Shown: positions 45,609 to 52,760, numbered from the stretch's first letter. The stretch: 64,000 nt of DNA from a virus (IMGVR_UViG_3300025319_000005:124001-188000), one strand, 5' to 3'. The notes: a model not told the origin generated them from the sequence alone. A program made the numbers and translations.

Positions 45609-46527
45609 TCTATACTCTGGAGTAGAAGGGATAGGGTTAGGATTTGAACAGGCTGGTTCAGAAACTTTATGGGCAAATGAAATGGATGCGAACGCATGCA
45701 AAACAATAATGGCTAATTTCAACAACAAAGTATATGAATGTAAAGTTGAAGAATTAAAACCAGATTCTTTGGTGCCAGTTGATATTTTAACTGCAGGTTT
45801 TCCATGCCAGAGCTTCAGTATTGCTGGATATCAAAAAGGGTTTGAAGATGAAAGGGGACATCATTTTTTTGAAGTTATTCGATTAGCAAAAATAATTAAA
45901 CCAAAAGTAATATTTCTTGAAAATGTTAAAAACCTTAAATCACACGACAAAGGTAAAACATTTCAAATAATGTGCGATACACTTACTAATATTGGTTATA
46001 ATTTTAAATACGATATTTTAAATACATACGAATATGGAAATATTCCACAAAACAGAGAGCGAATTTATATAGTCTGTTTTAGAAATGATTTAGATATAAC
46101 AAAATTTGAATTTCCAAATAAAATACCTTTAACCTTATCTTTTGAAGAGTTATTAGAAAATAATGTAGATGAAAAATTTTATTATAGAGAAGATAAATAC
46201 AACTACACACAATTAGCAGAAACAATGACCAAAACAGATACTGTTTATCAATGGAGAAGAGTCTATGCTAGGGAGAACAAAAAAGGATTATGTCCAACGT
46301 TAACCGCAAACATGGGAACTGGAGGTCACAATGTTCCGCTTATTTTAACAAAAGAAGGAATAAGAAAATTAACTCCAAGAGAATGTTTTAATTTACAAGG
46401 TTTTCCGTTGAATTTTATTTTACCAGATAAAATGTCTAATGCTCAATTGTACAAGCAGGCAGGAAATAGCGTAAGTGTTCCAGTAATCAAAAGAATAGCT
46501 GAAAACATATTAAATGCATTGAATTAA
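45586..46527 (+). CDS. DNA (cytosine-5) methyltransferase
   Basis: C5 methylase with the expected motif order: SLYSGVEGIGLGFEQAG (motif I), GFPCQSFS with catalytic Cys74 (IV), VIFLENVKNL (VI), QNRERIYIV (VIII) and QAGNSVSVPV (X). 313 residues. Partners the overlapping endonuclease upstream. It converges on the three minus-strand EKY genes. Confidence 0.92.
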   Translation: MKKLKLGSLYSGVEGIGLGFEQAGSETLWANEMDANACKTIMANFNNKVYECKVEELKPDSLVPVDILTAGFPCQSFSIAGYQKGFEDERGHHFFEVIRLAKIIKPKVIFLENVKNLKSHDKGKTFQIMCDTLTNIGYNFKYDILNTYEYGNIPQNRERIYIVCFRNDLDITKFEFPNKIPLTLSFEELLENNVDEKFYYREDKYNYTQLAETMTKTDTVYQWRRVYARENKKGLCPTLTANMGTGGHNVPLILTKEGIRKLTPRECFNLQGFPLNFILPDKMSNAQLYKQAGNSVSVPVIKRIAENILNALN

Positions 46528-46769
46528 TATTCAATTTCTCCTGATTTATAAACCGTGAATGTTGTTGAAATATACTGTATCGGTTTTGTGACTTTAACAT
46601 TAATATACATTACGCCTTTATTTTTTTCTGGATATTTTTCAAATATTACAAATCTGGTGTTTTCATCATGATTAGCGAAATGCATTTCATCAATTTTGTA
46701 ATCACCCGTAGCTAATAGTTCAACAATTTTGCCAACAGAATTTAATGATTCATCATTATTTTTTTTCAT
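46524..46769 (-). CDS. EKY-motif protein, 81 aa
   Basis: Carries TRFVIFEKYPEKNKGVMYIN, the shared motif followed by beta strands. I cannot match the rest to a virion protein. Overlaps the sheath-like gene by four bases and is third in the EKY operon. Confidence 0.5.
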   Translation of the reverse strand: MKKNNDESLNSVGKIVELLATGDYKIDEMHFANHDENTRFVIFEKYPEKNKGVMYINVKVTKPIQYISTTFTVYKSGEIEY

Positions 46770-47017
46770 GATTTCATATTTTTAAACATTAAGCTTTCCA
46801 TTGAGACTTGAAATTCTGTTTCAAATACAGGACTAGCCACTAAATCATAAGAAAATAATGAAATATCTATTTCACTTGTATAAATTCCAGGACTTACAAA
46901 CATTTTAGGACTAGCCCACCAAATAGGAACGTTTCCATAACAATCAAATTTGGGAGTATAATAACGTCTACCAAAGTATTTTTCAATTATAACAAATCTT
47001 GTAAATATGTTTTCCAT
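46766..47017 (-). CDS. tail-sheath-like fragment with EKY motif
   Basis: Starts with TRFVIIEKY at residues 6-14, then FVSPGIYTSEIDIS, which is the standard N-terminal signature of contractile tail sheath proteins (SPGVYTxEID). A full sheath is 400-700 residues, so this 83-residue product ends soon after the signature. Middle of a three-gene minus-strand group. Either a truncated or decoy protein. Confidence 0.55.
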   Translation of the reverse strand: MENIFTRFVIIEKYFGRRYYTPKFDCYGNVPIWWASPKMFVSPGIYTSEIDISLFSYDLVASPVFETEFQVSMESLMFKNMKS

Positions 47018-47023
47018 TATTTA

Positions 47024-47842
47024 TTACAAATTTCTATTTCTACCATCAAATATCATCATCATCTCTGTAGAACCGCTTCTTACTGGGATAAAATAATCAT
47101 TTTCAAATACTATGCTATTTAAACTAGTTGAGCCTGATACATTATTGTTCCACCGATTAACTTTTGGTTTATATTTTTCAAAAAGAACAATTCTTGAATA
47201 AACATCTTCTCTTTCAAATGTGTAATCAAAATAATTTAACATTCCAGTAGATGCTGATAATGGTTGAACCGGGACGAGATCAAGAGCTATAGTTTGTGCA
47301 AAAACTTGCCTTATCATAGGAAATACTATTCCGTCAAAATTTGTTTCTTCCTTTTTTTTCTTGAATATTTTATTCCAGATAGAAACAAAAAATGATTTTA
47401 TTTTTAAGAATATCTTTTTCCACTTAGAGTCAAAACTTCTACTACTAACACCAATAATAGAAGATGAAAATTTACGTATTAAATCATTAGTTTCTTTTGT
47501 AGTTAATTTTCCAACCGGAACTGTATATGTTCTTTGTATCGGACTATTAACATCATTTATAAAACAAGATGCTTGATTTTCATATAATTGAACAATATTA
47601 CTTTTTTGATAACCGTGTAAACCATCAAGGAATCCTGAGTTTTTCCAATTTTTATAAATAATCTTTCTTTGATTTTCTAAATCTATGGATTTGTTGTGTT
47701 TTTCAAAGAGAACTTCTCTGGTTTCAGAACTGCTTTCTTCTTCTACTTTTTTGGTTTCATTTACGAGATTTGTCCAATTACTAATAACATTGAACACAGA
47801 ATTATCTCTTTCGGTTATTTTTATATCTAAAGGCATGTGCAA
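47024..47842 (-). CDS. major-capsid-like mosaic fragment with EKY motif
   Basis: 272 residues. SGFLDGLHGYQ then LYENQASCFIND resembles the N-terminal region of T4 gp23-type capsid proteins, and FPMIRQVFAQTIALDLVPVQ then PLSASTGMLNYFDYTF matches the conserved gp23 segment. Between them lies RTYTVPVGKLTTKETNDLI, similar to a portal gp20 segment, plus an amphipathic Lys-rich helix. It ends with SRIVLFEKY and an extra domain; a second EKH-like motif is near residue 45. It looks like a mosaic of virion pieces in one open frame. Confidence 0.55.
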   Translation of the reverse strand: MHMPLDIKITERDNSVFNVISNWTNLVNETKKVEEESSSETREVLFEKHNKSIDLENQRKIIYKNWKNSGFLDGLHGYQKSNIVQLYENQASCFINDVNSPIQRTYTVPVGKLTTKETNDLIRKFSSSIIGVSSRSFDSKWKKIFLKIKSFFVSIWNKIFKKKKEETNFDGIVFPMIRQVFAQTIALDLVPVQPLSASTGMLNYFDYTFEREDVYSRIVLFEKYKPKVNRWNNNVSGSTSLNSIVFENDYFIPVRSGSTEMMMIFDGRNRNL

Positions 47843-47889
47843 TTTTAACTTATATTTTTGTTAAAATCAATTTTTTAGTTGCCTATTTT

Positions 47890-48357
47890 TTAGTCACCTT
47901 TTGTAGAAATGTTTTTTTCTTGGTTTCTGGTAAGTTCGTTTTCTACACCTATAGATATGCTTCTAAAAGATTCTGGCGATTTTTCAATAATTTTTAAAAT
48001 ACTTTCAAAATCAAATCTTTGAGCCGAAAATTGTTTTGGCTTATTTAAACTTCCACCAACGTCAACTTTCCATACATACCATTTTGTATCTGGCTCTGTG
48101 TATATTACTTTGGATTTTTCCCAATTCTGAATAGCTTCTTCTCCTGTGTTTGAAACTGAATTTGATGGCCAGGAACTTGGGATATTAATACTTTTCTTAA
48201 TTTCGTAAACTTCTGGCTTATTGCTATAATGAACCAAATCAATTAATTTCAACAAAAAATAGTTCATTTCTTCAGTAGAATATTCTCCTGGTTTTGATGT
48301 GTTTTCAAAATATGATTCGAAAAGACACTTTCTTATTATTTTTCTAATTTGTTCCAT
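47890..48357 (-). CDS. protein with capsid-type leader, 155 aa
   Basis: Leader MEQIRKIIRKCLFE cut before SY, nearly a match to the divergent gene's leader. Body has WYVWKVDVGGS and mixed alpha/beta. No family recognised. CTATTTAT lies 5 bases from its start. Confidence 0.6.
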   Translation of the reverse strand: MEQIRKIIRKCLFESYFENTSKPGEYSTEEMNYFLLKLIDLVHYSNKPEVYEIKKSINIPSSWPSNSVSNTGEEAIQNWEKSKVIYTEPDTKWYVWKVDVGGSLNKPKQFSAQRFDFESILKIIEKSPESFRSISIGVENELTRNQEKNISTKGD

Positions 48358-48361
48358 TGAT

Positions 48362-48389
48362 GATAAATAGATTTAAAATTCTATTTATC
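48362..48389. promoter_or_regulatory. divergent pair of CTATTTAT boxes
   Basis: GATAAATAG at 48362-48370 and CTATTTATC at 48381-48389 form an inverted repeat, giving one box in front of each of two divergent genes with capsid-type leaders. TATCTTTG also occurs on the plus strand here. Confidence 0.5.
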
Positions 48390-48394
48390 TTTGT

Positions 48395-48850
48395 ATGAGA
48401 AACATCAGAAAAATGATAAGGAAAATCTTAATAGAGGAATCAAAACCCACGGTTGTTTATTCTGCTGTTGTTATTGAGAAACTTGAAGGTATTGGGAAGT
48501 TGGATTTGATTTTTAGTAAGTACATCGAAAACGGTTGGCAAAAACCGGTTCATTATCATATGACAATCGGACCGGGAAAATTTCCTGAGAGCTTGTATTT
48601 AAAAGGAGATTTAGATAAAGAAGTAACATTAGAAATAACGTCTGTAGGAATTTCAGAAAATGCTATAGCATTGGGAGTTTCAGGATATTATTCAAGAAAT
48701 GACAATCCACACATTACTATTGCTTTCAATAAAGAAAACGGAGGAAATCCGGAAGATAGCAAAGTGATTGAAAATTGGGGACATATTGATAATTTTTATG
48801 TGACTGGAATAATAAGAGAAGTTGGCGAAAATAATTTAGTTATTAAATAA
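48395..48850 (+). CDS. 2H phosphoesterase with capsid-type leader
   Basis: Leader NIRKMIRKILIE cut before ES. The body has HMT at residues 55-57 and HIT at 106-108, each in a beta strand, the two-histidine signature of 2H phosphoesterases. In T4 the related Acb1 cleaves cyclic oligonucleotide signals of CBASS, and other members cut cyclic nucleotides or repair RNA ends. A packaged version would act at the moment of DNA entry. Exact substrate unknown. Confidence 0.7.
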   Translation: MRNIRKMIRKILIEESKPTVVYSAVVIEKLEGIGKLDLIFSKYIENGWQKPVHYHMTIGPGKFPESLYLKGDLDKEVTLEITSVGISENAIALGVSGYYSRNDNPHITIAFNKENGGNPEDSKVIENWGHIDNFYVTGIIREVGENNLVIK

Positions 48851-48854
48851 TTAG

Positions 48855-48933
48855 TACCTTCAATAGGATTCGAACCTACATTTTCAGCTCCGTTACACTT
48901 ATTGAGTCCGTAGCTCAATGTGGCTATAAAGGC
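48855..48933 (-). tRNA. tRNA, isotype uncertain (possible anticodon ACG)
   Basis: Acceptor GCCTTTA/TGAAGGT, A73, U8-A9 and a normal T-arm GTAGG-TTCGAAT-CCTAT. The best hairpin in the centre is TTGAG-CTACGGA-CTCAA, which would give anticodon ACG (Arg), but then the D-arm is almost absent and the variable region is 22 bases. Isotype is therefore tentative. Confidence 0.5.
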
Positions 48934-48934
48934 A

Positions 48935-49621
48935 TTATATTAATTCATATCGTTTTGCCCACTTTCTCACCGCAACATCACTAACTCCAAATTTTCTACC
49001 AAGTGCACAATATGAATTATTTTCTATCATTTCTTTTAATTCTTCTTTAGAGGGTCTGTTTTTTACTTTTCTAAAATTTAATCTAGGTACATATTTTCTC
49101 GTTGTTTTTTTATTTGTTTTATTTTTTTTTGCATTTTTTCTGTCTACGCCAATTTTACCACGGCAATGAGTTTCTAATGTGAAATTGCAGTTTGGACATA
49201 AAAATCTTAAGTTTTCTAATCTATTATCATTATTTATTCCGTTTTCGTGGTCAATAATTAAACTAATTTTTTTACCTCTCCATATTTCTCCTTGTCCACA
49301 TTCTTTACATTCATATTCTATCATGTTATTATCTCGTATTCTTTTTTTTAAACAAGCCCTTGCAACAGAACTGTTTTCACAAAAAATTTCTTCATCACTT
49401 TTCCTTAATAATCTGTCTTCATTAAACATTTTTTTAGCAAAATCACTACGGTTTAAAAAATGAGAAGTATCTATTGACCATTTATTTAAATTTGTTTTAA
49501 GTATTTTATAAGATGAAGAAGAATCGCTTCTTCCAGATTTTACTATAACATCTCTAAATGTGATGCTTTCAGATACTAATTTTTGTAATTCTTCTTTTGT
49601 ATATTCTTTATGTTCTTTCAT
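48935..49621 (-). CDS. HNH homing endonuclease
   Basis: HNH core with CKECGQGEIWRG, LIIDHENGINNDNRLENLRF and CPNCN. The C-terminal part is basic and ends with a helix-turn-helix (NSYCALGRKFGVSDVAVRKW). Free-standing homing endonuclease placed between two tRNA genes, a usual location. ATG start. Confidence 0.85.
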   Translation of the reverse strand: MKEHKEYTKEELQKLVSESITFRDVIVKSGRSDSSSSYKILKTNLNKWSIDTSHFLNRSDFAKKMFNEDRLLRKSDEEIFCENSSVARACLKKRIRDNNMIEYECKECGQGEIWRGKKISLIIDHENGINNDNRLENLRFLCPNCNFTLETHCRGKIGVDRKNAKKNKTNKKTTRKYVPRLNFRKVKNRPSKEELKEMIENNSYCALGRKFGVSDVAVRKWAKRYELI

Positions 49622-49678
49622 AATTCTAACTTATTTTAATGTAAATAGGTTAGAATTTTTTAATAAAGTAAATAGTTG

Positions 49679-49754
49679 AGGATAAGAAGAGAATTAAACT
49701 CCTGTTAAATATGTTTTGCAGACATATCCCGATTTCAACATTGGGTACTTATCC
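49679..49754 (-). tRNA. tRNA-Cys(GCA)
   Basis: Acceptor GGATAAG/CTTATCC, U73, anticodon stem TATGT/ACATA with loop CTGCAAA (anticodon GCA). D-loop lacks the GG pair and the T-loop is TTTAATT. U73 fits Cys. Confidence 0.8.
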
Positions 49755-49767
49755 TTGTAAAAATTAA

Positions 49768-50039
49768 AAAAGTAAAATCCTAAGTATAGCCGCGATTTTG
49801 TTCTATCTCATCATTTATCTGAAGGTATTGCTACCAACTGGAGACTTTAAACGTCTACCACGCACCTACCCGACTATCAACAACGTAAAGGTTCCCCGTC
49901 TACAGTCTGTTTGGCTTGCATCCTATGTTGCGGAAGTACATACGCTATTTGTTATAGCTTCTTCCTCCTTTTAAAAGATGTCGCGAACTTCCTCTCGATT
50001 TTAAGAATCGAGCGATGAGTCCTTCAGGATTTTACTTTT
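49768..50039 (-). ncRNA. rnpB: RNase P RNA, compact
   Basis: Termini pair as P1: AAAAGTAAAATCCT with AGGATTTTACTTTT. Conserved regions are recognisable on the minus strand: GAGGAAGTTCGCGACATC near the 5' end, CAAGCCAAACAG, GGGTAGGTG, CAGATAAATGAT and GAACAAAATCGCGGCTATA near the 3' end. CGCGA and TCGCG can form P4. About 272 nt, shorter than typical bacterial examples (about 350-400). It would trim the 5' ends of the phage tRNAs around it. Confidence 0.8.
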
Positions 50040-50043
50040 CTTG

Positions 50044-50115
50044 AGGCTCCACTGACAATCGATGTCAGGACTCAAATTTACAAGATTCGTGTTTTGCCAC
50101 TTAAACTACGGAGCC
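50044..50115 (-). tRNA. tRNA-Thr(UGU)
   Basis: Acceptor GGCTCCG/TGGAGCC, D-stem GTTT/AAAC, anticodon stem CGAAT/ATTTG with loop CTTGTAA (UGU), T-stem CTGAC/GTCAG. Starts 4 bases after the RNase P RNA 5' end. Confidence 0.85.
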
Positions 50116-50131
50116 ATTATTTGTTCTTATG

Positions 50132-50205
50132 TGGAATCTACCGGCATTGAACCGGTCTCTCAGGCGTGCAAGGCAAGTGTTCTAAGCCAAATGAACTAAG
50201 ACCCC
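50132..50205 (-). tRNA. tRNA-Ala(UGC)
   Basis: Acceptor GGGGTCT/AGATTCC with the G3-U70 pair that marks tRNA-Ala, A73, T-arm ACCGG-TTCAATG-CCGGT. Loop CTTGCAC gives UGC, though the anticodon stem has two mismatches. Confidence 0.8.
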
Positions 50206-50246
50206 AATTTAATTTGTTCAAAGTACAAATTATTAAAAACTTTTGG

Positions 50247-50319
50247 CGAGTATGACCGGTCCTGACCCGGCGACCTCCTCATAGACAGTGAGGCATTCTT
50301 CCAACTGAACTACACACTC
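50247..50319 (-). tRNA. tRNA-Asp(GUC)
   Basis: Acceptor GAGTGTG/CATACTC, G73, anticodon CCTCA/TGAGG with loop CTGTCTA. T-loop is GTCAGGA rather than TTC. Confidence 0.85.
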
Positions 50320-50331
50320 ATTATTTTTTAA

Positions 50332-50640
50332 AAAAGTAAGACGCCATTTCGCTGATAGCGTTTTTTGTGTTCTGTTTAATGCGCCAAAGAACATCTGATT
50401 ATGTTCAGCATTTAGCGTTCATGCTTGGTTATTATAACATACTAACATTCCTAATATTGTCTGATTACCTATTTTGAGTTTGCATAGTAGGTTGATTTTT
50501 ATTTCCAGGGTAAAAATCAACAAACAAACCTAACGTCTGATAAACTTTATTTTTCATCCGGTAAACGTTTTGTACATTGTTTAGTTCATTAGGCTAAAAC
50601 AACACGTCTTTTTCACGGACAACATTAGTAACTTACTTTT
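50332..50640 (-). ncRNA. uncharacterised structured RNA, ~309 nt
   Basis: No reading frame. The ends pair perfectly (AAAAGTAAG with CTTACTTTT), as do those of the RNase P RNA just before it. Inside are an 11-bp hairpin (GTTGATTTTTA with TAAAAATCAAC) and a 6-bp hairpin (GAACAT with ATGTTC). It sits between tRNA-Asp and tRNA-Ile in the array. I do not recognise an Rfam family; tmRNA features were not found. Confidence 0.5.
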
Positions 50641-50644
50641 CTTG

Positions 50645-50718
50645 TAGTGCATCTGAGAATTGAACTCAGTACTTCCACGTTATCGGCGTGGCACTCTGGA
50701 CCGATGAGTTAATGCACT
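50645..50718 (-). tRNA. tRNA-Ile(GAU) with C33
   Basis: Acceptor AGTGCAT/ATGCACT, A73, anticodon stem CCACG/CGTGG, loop CCGATAA (anticodon GAU). Position 33 is C instead of the near-universal U. T-arm CTGAG-TTCAATT-CTCAG is normal. Confidence 0.8.
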
Positions 50719-50732
50719 GTTTTTATTTAAAG

Positions 50733-50805
50733 TCTAGGTGGCCTGCTCCGACCAGGCGGTCTCCAGTTCCCAAAACTGGCGGATTTCCAACTTTCCCACA
50801 CCTAG
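50733..50805 (-). tRNA. tRNA-Pro(UGG)
   Basis: Acceptor CTAGGTG/CACCTAG with C1-G72, anticodon CCAGT/ACTGG loop TTTGGGA (UGG), T-stem GCCTG/CAGGC. Confidence 0.85.
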
Positions 50806-50843
50806 AAATTTTGTTTATCTTTCCAAACTGTCTTTTAATAAGA

Positions 50844-50906
50844 GTTCAAGCTCGGTTATCCACCGATTCGAAGGACTGCATTAGCCTTCTCTGCAGACAC
50901 TTGAAC
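50844..50906 (-). other. tRNA-sized two-hairpin element
   Basis: GTTCAAG and CTTGAAC close a 63-base unit with hairpin CTGCA/TGCAG (11-base loop) and TCGGT/ACCGA (5-base loop). It lacks a recognisable anticodon arm. Perhaps a decayed tRNA or a small structured RNA. Confidence 0.35.
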
Positions 50907-50911
50907 ATTGG

Positions 50912-50984
50912 AGCGAAAAACCAGGTTCAAACTGGCGACCCCCAGAGTGGAAATCTGGCGCTCTATCAACTGAGCTATTTTCGC
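50912..50984 (-). tRNA. tRNA-Gly(UCC)
   Basis: Acceptor GCGAAAA/TTTTCGC, U73, D-arm GCTC/GAGC, anticodon CCAGA/TCTGG loop TTTCCAC (UCC). Confidence 0.9.
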
Positions 50985-50994
50985 TTATGTATAT

Positions 50995-51060
50995 AATTCT
51001 CTCAGACCATATTACCAAGATTTACTTTGGACTCACCGTATTTTAAAAGTGAGCAGAATT
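50995..51060 (-). other. tRNA-sized two-hairpin element
   Basis: AATTCT and AGAATT close a 66-base unit with hairpin CTCAC/GTGAG (12-base loop) and CCAA/TTGG (8-base loop). Resembles the element at 50844 in size and in a GTCC or AGTCC step after the first hairpin. No clear anticodon. Confidence 0.3.
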
Positions 51061-51073
51061 GTATTTAATTAAA

Positions 51074-52021
51074 TTATTCTAATAATAATTCATCAATTGT
51101 TAAAATTGAATTTAAATTATCTATTGTTTTTTTAAATATCATTTTAACATTAATGTTGTTTTGTTCTAATACTAAACTCATTTTTGTTTTATCTATTATT
51201 GAATAATATCCTTTAGTTTCTATGTATAAGTTAAAATTTGGCAAATAAAAATCTGGCACATACGTTTTTTCAACACCTTCTTTAATATATTGAATATATA
51301 TTTTTCTAATCCACAATATTTTATTGTCATTTAACCATTGCGACATTTTTAATTCATATTTTCCTCTTAAAGAATATTCTTCACCAATAATATTTTTTTG
51401 TTTATAAAATTTCACATGTTTAAAATTGTTACTTATTTCATTTTCTTCTAACATCTTGGAGTGAGATTTGCTAATTTTCGATTTTTGTTCAGAAGAAAGT
51501 GGCTTTCCTAATTGGTGATGTATTCTCTTACCAGTAGCATACATTTCTTTTTGTTGCTCAGATGCTTTATTTACCCTATTATCAGTTTCCTTTGTAAGTC
51601 CTCTTGACCATCCCATTTTTGATTTAGTCTCTGCATTACTGTATTTTTTATTTTTATATTCAACTCCATCCGGTGTATGCATTTGAAATATATGACCACA
51701 TATACCAAGTTTGTGAAATATTAATTCGCAATGAGGACATTTATATTTATCTACATCAACTTTCCAAGATTCATCTACTGTTATTTGTTTTTTATTAACT
51801 GTATTACATTTATTATAATGCCTTTCAAAATTAGAAACAGAAATATTTTTATTACATTTATCACAACATTTTGTGTTTTTAGGTTTTCCAAGTAAAGAAA
51901 TACTTAAATTTTTTAATCTTTCTTTTAACTTTGGATTAGATTCACAATTTACTATATGAGCACCAAATTGTTGTGGGATCTCAAACTCAAAAGACTCTTT
52001 GCAATGCGGACAAGTTTTCAT
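51074..52021 (-). CDS. zinc-finger NUMOD/Vsr-like homing endonuclease
   Basis: N-terminal CPHCKESFEF and two more CxxC..H..C modules, then a basic NUMOD3-like region (GRIHHQLGKPLSSEQKSKIS). C-terminal GKYELKMSQWLNDNKILWIRK, YVPDFYLPNFNLYIETKGYY fits a Vsr-like PD-(D/E)XK nuclease with D and E-x-K. Homing endonuclease in a tRNA array. Confidence 0.8.
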   Translation of the reverse strand: MKTCPHCKESFEFEIPQQFGAHIVNCESNPKLKERLKNLSISLLGKPKNTKCCDKCNKNISVSNFERHYNKCNTVNKKQITVDESWKVDVDKYKCPHCELIFHKLGICGHIFQMHTPDGVEYKNKKYSNAETKSKMGWSRGLTKETDNRVNKASEQQKEMYATGKRIHHQLGKPLSSEQKSKISKSHSKMLEENEISNNFKHVKFYKQKNIIGEEYSLRGKYELKMSQWLNDNKILWIRKIYIQYIKEGVEKTYVPDFYLPNFNLYIETKGYYSIIDKTKMSLVLEQNNINVKMIFKKTIDNLNSILTIDELLLE

Positions 52022-52090
52022 ACTTTTTTATTATAAATAGTATAAAAAATTGCAGGTTAGAAAATTGTTAGCACGTTATTGTTTTTTGAG

Positions 52091-52173
52091 TGGGAGTTGA
52101 TGGAGACGAGCCACCCGAGTTTTAAAACAACCGATTTACAGTCGGTCCCGCTACCCCTACGGAATAAACTCCC
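52091..52173 (-). tRNA. tRNA-Tyr(GUA)
   Basis: 83 bases with a class II variable region. Acceptor GGGAGTT/AACTCCC, anticodon CCGA/TCGG with loop CTGTAAA (GUA), T-stem GGTGG/CCATC. Confidence 0.85.
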
Positions 52174-52185
52174 ATTTTAATGTTG

Positions 52186-52257
52186 CACAGACGGTTATAA
52201 TCGAAATAACTACGTGTAGTTTTTGGAGAACTCACCGACACCAAGCCTGTCGTCTGT
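52186..52257 (-). tRNA. tRNA-Trp(CCA)
   Basis: Acceptor ACAGACG/CGTCTGT, G73 as in tRNA-Trp, T-arm GTTAT-TTCGATT-ATAAC. Anticodon stem AGTT/AACT with loop CTCCAAA (CCA). D-arm is short and irregular. Confidence 0.75.
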
Positions 52258-52297
52258 ATTTTATCTATTTTTTAAGCTGTAAGATAATTAGCTAAGT

Positions 52298-52367
52298 AGC
52301 GAAAACTGGAATCGAACCAATGTAGACACAGCTTATGAGACTGGTGGGAAACCAACATCCTTTTCGC
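52298..52367 (-). tRNA. tRNA-Met-type (CAU)
   Basis: Acceptor GCGAAAA/TTTTCGC, anticodon stem CAGT/GCTG with loop CTCATAA (CAU), T-arm ATTGG-TTCGATT-CCAGT. D-arm reduced to GGA/TCC; the base after the acceptor is U. Could be elongator Met or a lysidine-dependent Ile. Confidence 0.7.
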
Positions 52368-52381
52368 AATATATTTTTTTG

Positions 52382-52454
52382 TAGCCCCTGCCGGTCCTGA
52401 CCCGACGACTTCATTCATGTAAAAAATGCACTCTACCAACTGAGTTAAGGGGCT
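52382..52454 (-). tRNA. tRNA-Val(UAC)
   Basis: Acceptor AGCCCCT/AGGGGCT, D-arm ACTC/GAGT, anticodon CATTT/GAATG loop TTTACAT (UAC), A73. Confidence 0.9.
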
Positions 52455-52459
52455 ATTAG

Positions 52460-52533
52460 TAGCATATATCAGAATCAAACTGATGACCTTCCTCATATGA
52501 AAAGGACGCTCTAATCAACTGAGCTAATATGCT
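52460..52533 (-). tRNA. tRNA(CAU), second copy (Met or Ile2)
   Basis: Acceptor AGCATAT/ATATGCT, D-arm GCTC/GAGC, anticodon TCCTT/GAGGA loop TTCATAT (CAU), A73. Canonical cloverleaf. Paired first base argues against initiator tRNA. Confidence 0.85.
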
Positions 52534-52543
52534 ATTTAAAAAG

Positions 52544-52615
52544 AGCGGGTGATGAGGATTAAACTCACGGCCTCATCCTTGGCAAGGATGCGCTCTATCG
52601 CTGAGCTACACCCGC
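52544..52615 (-). tRNA. tRNA-Gly(GCC)
   Basis: Acceptor GCGGGTG/CACCCGC, U73, anticodon CATCC/GGATG loop TTGCCAA (GCC). First tRNA after the leader and terminator of this array. Confidence 0.9.
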
Positions 52616-52691
52616 TTTTTTGATTATCAATATGTCAAATAACTCTGCAAACTTTTAAGTCATTGCTCGACTTGTAAACTTTTTAAGCAAC

Positions 52692-52720
52692 AAAAAACCC
52701 GAACCTTTTTTAAGTCCGGG
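52692..52720 (-). terminator. intrinsic terminator or attenuator before tRNA array
   Basis: On the minus strand CCCGGAC pairs with GTTCGGG across an A-rich loop, then TTTTTTG. It lies between the leader ORF and the first tRNA, so it may act as an attenuator. Confidence 0.75.
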
Positions 52721-52760
52721 TGTGTTATGTTGTTTCCCTTTTAAGTTTTTATATCTTACT

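Noticed and set aside
47024-47842. A complete major capsid gene
   Set aside because: Only two conserved gp23-like segments are present, with unrelated inserts and an early end.
50332-50640. tmRNA or a second RNase P RNA
   Set aside because: None of the conserved segments of either could be found.
50688-50996. Plus-strand 102-codon frame
   Set aside because: It runs antisense through tRNA-Pro, tRNA-Gly and the hairpin element; the tRNAs are well supported.
52272-52496. Minus-strand 74-codon frame
   Set aside because: It overlaps tRNA-Met-type and tRNA-Val genes and has no protein-like composition.
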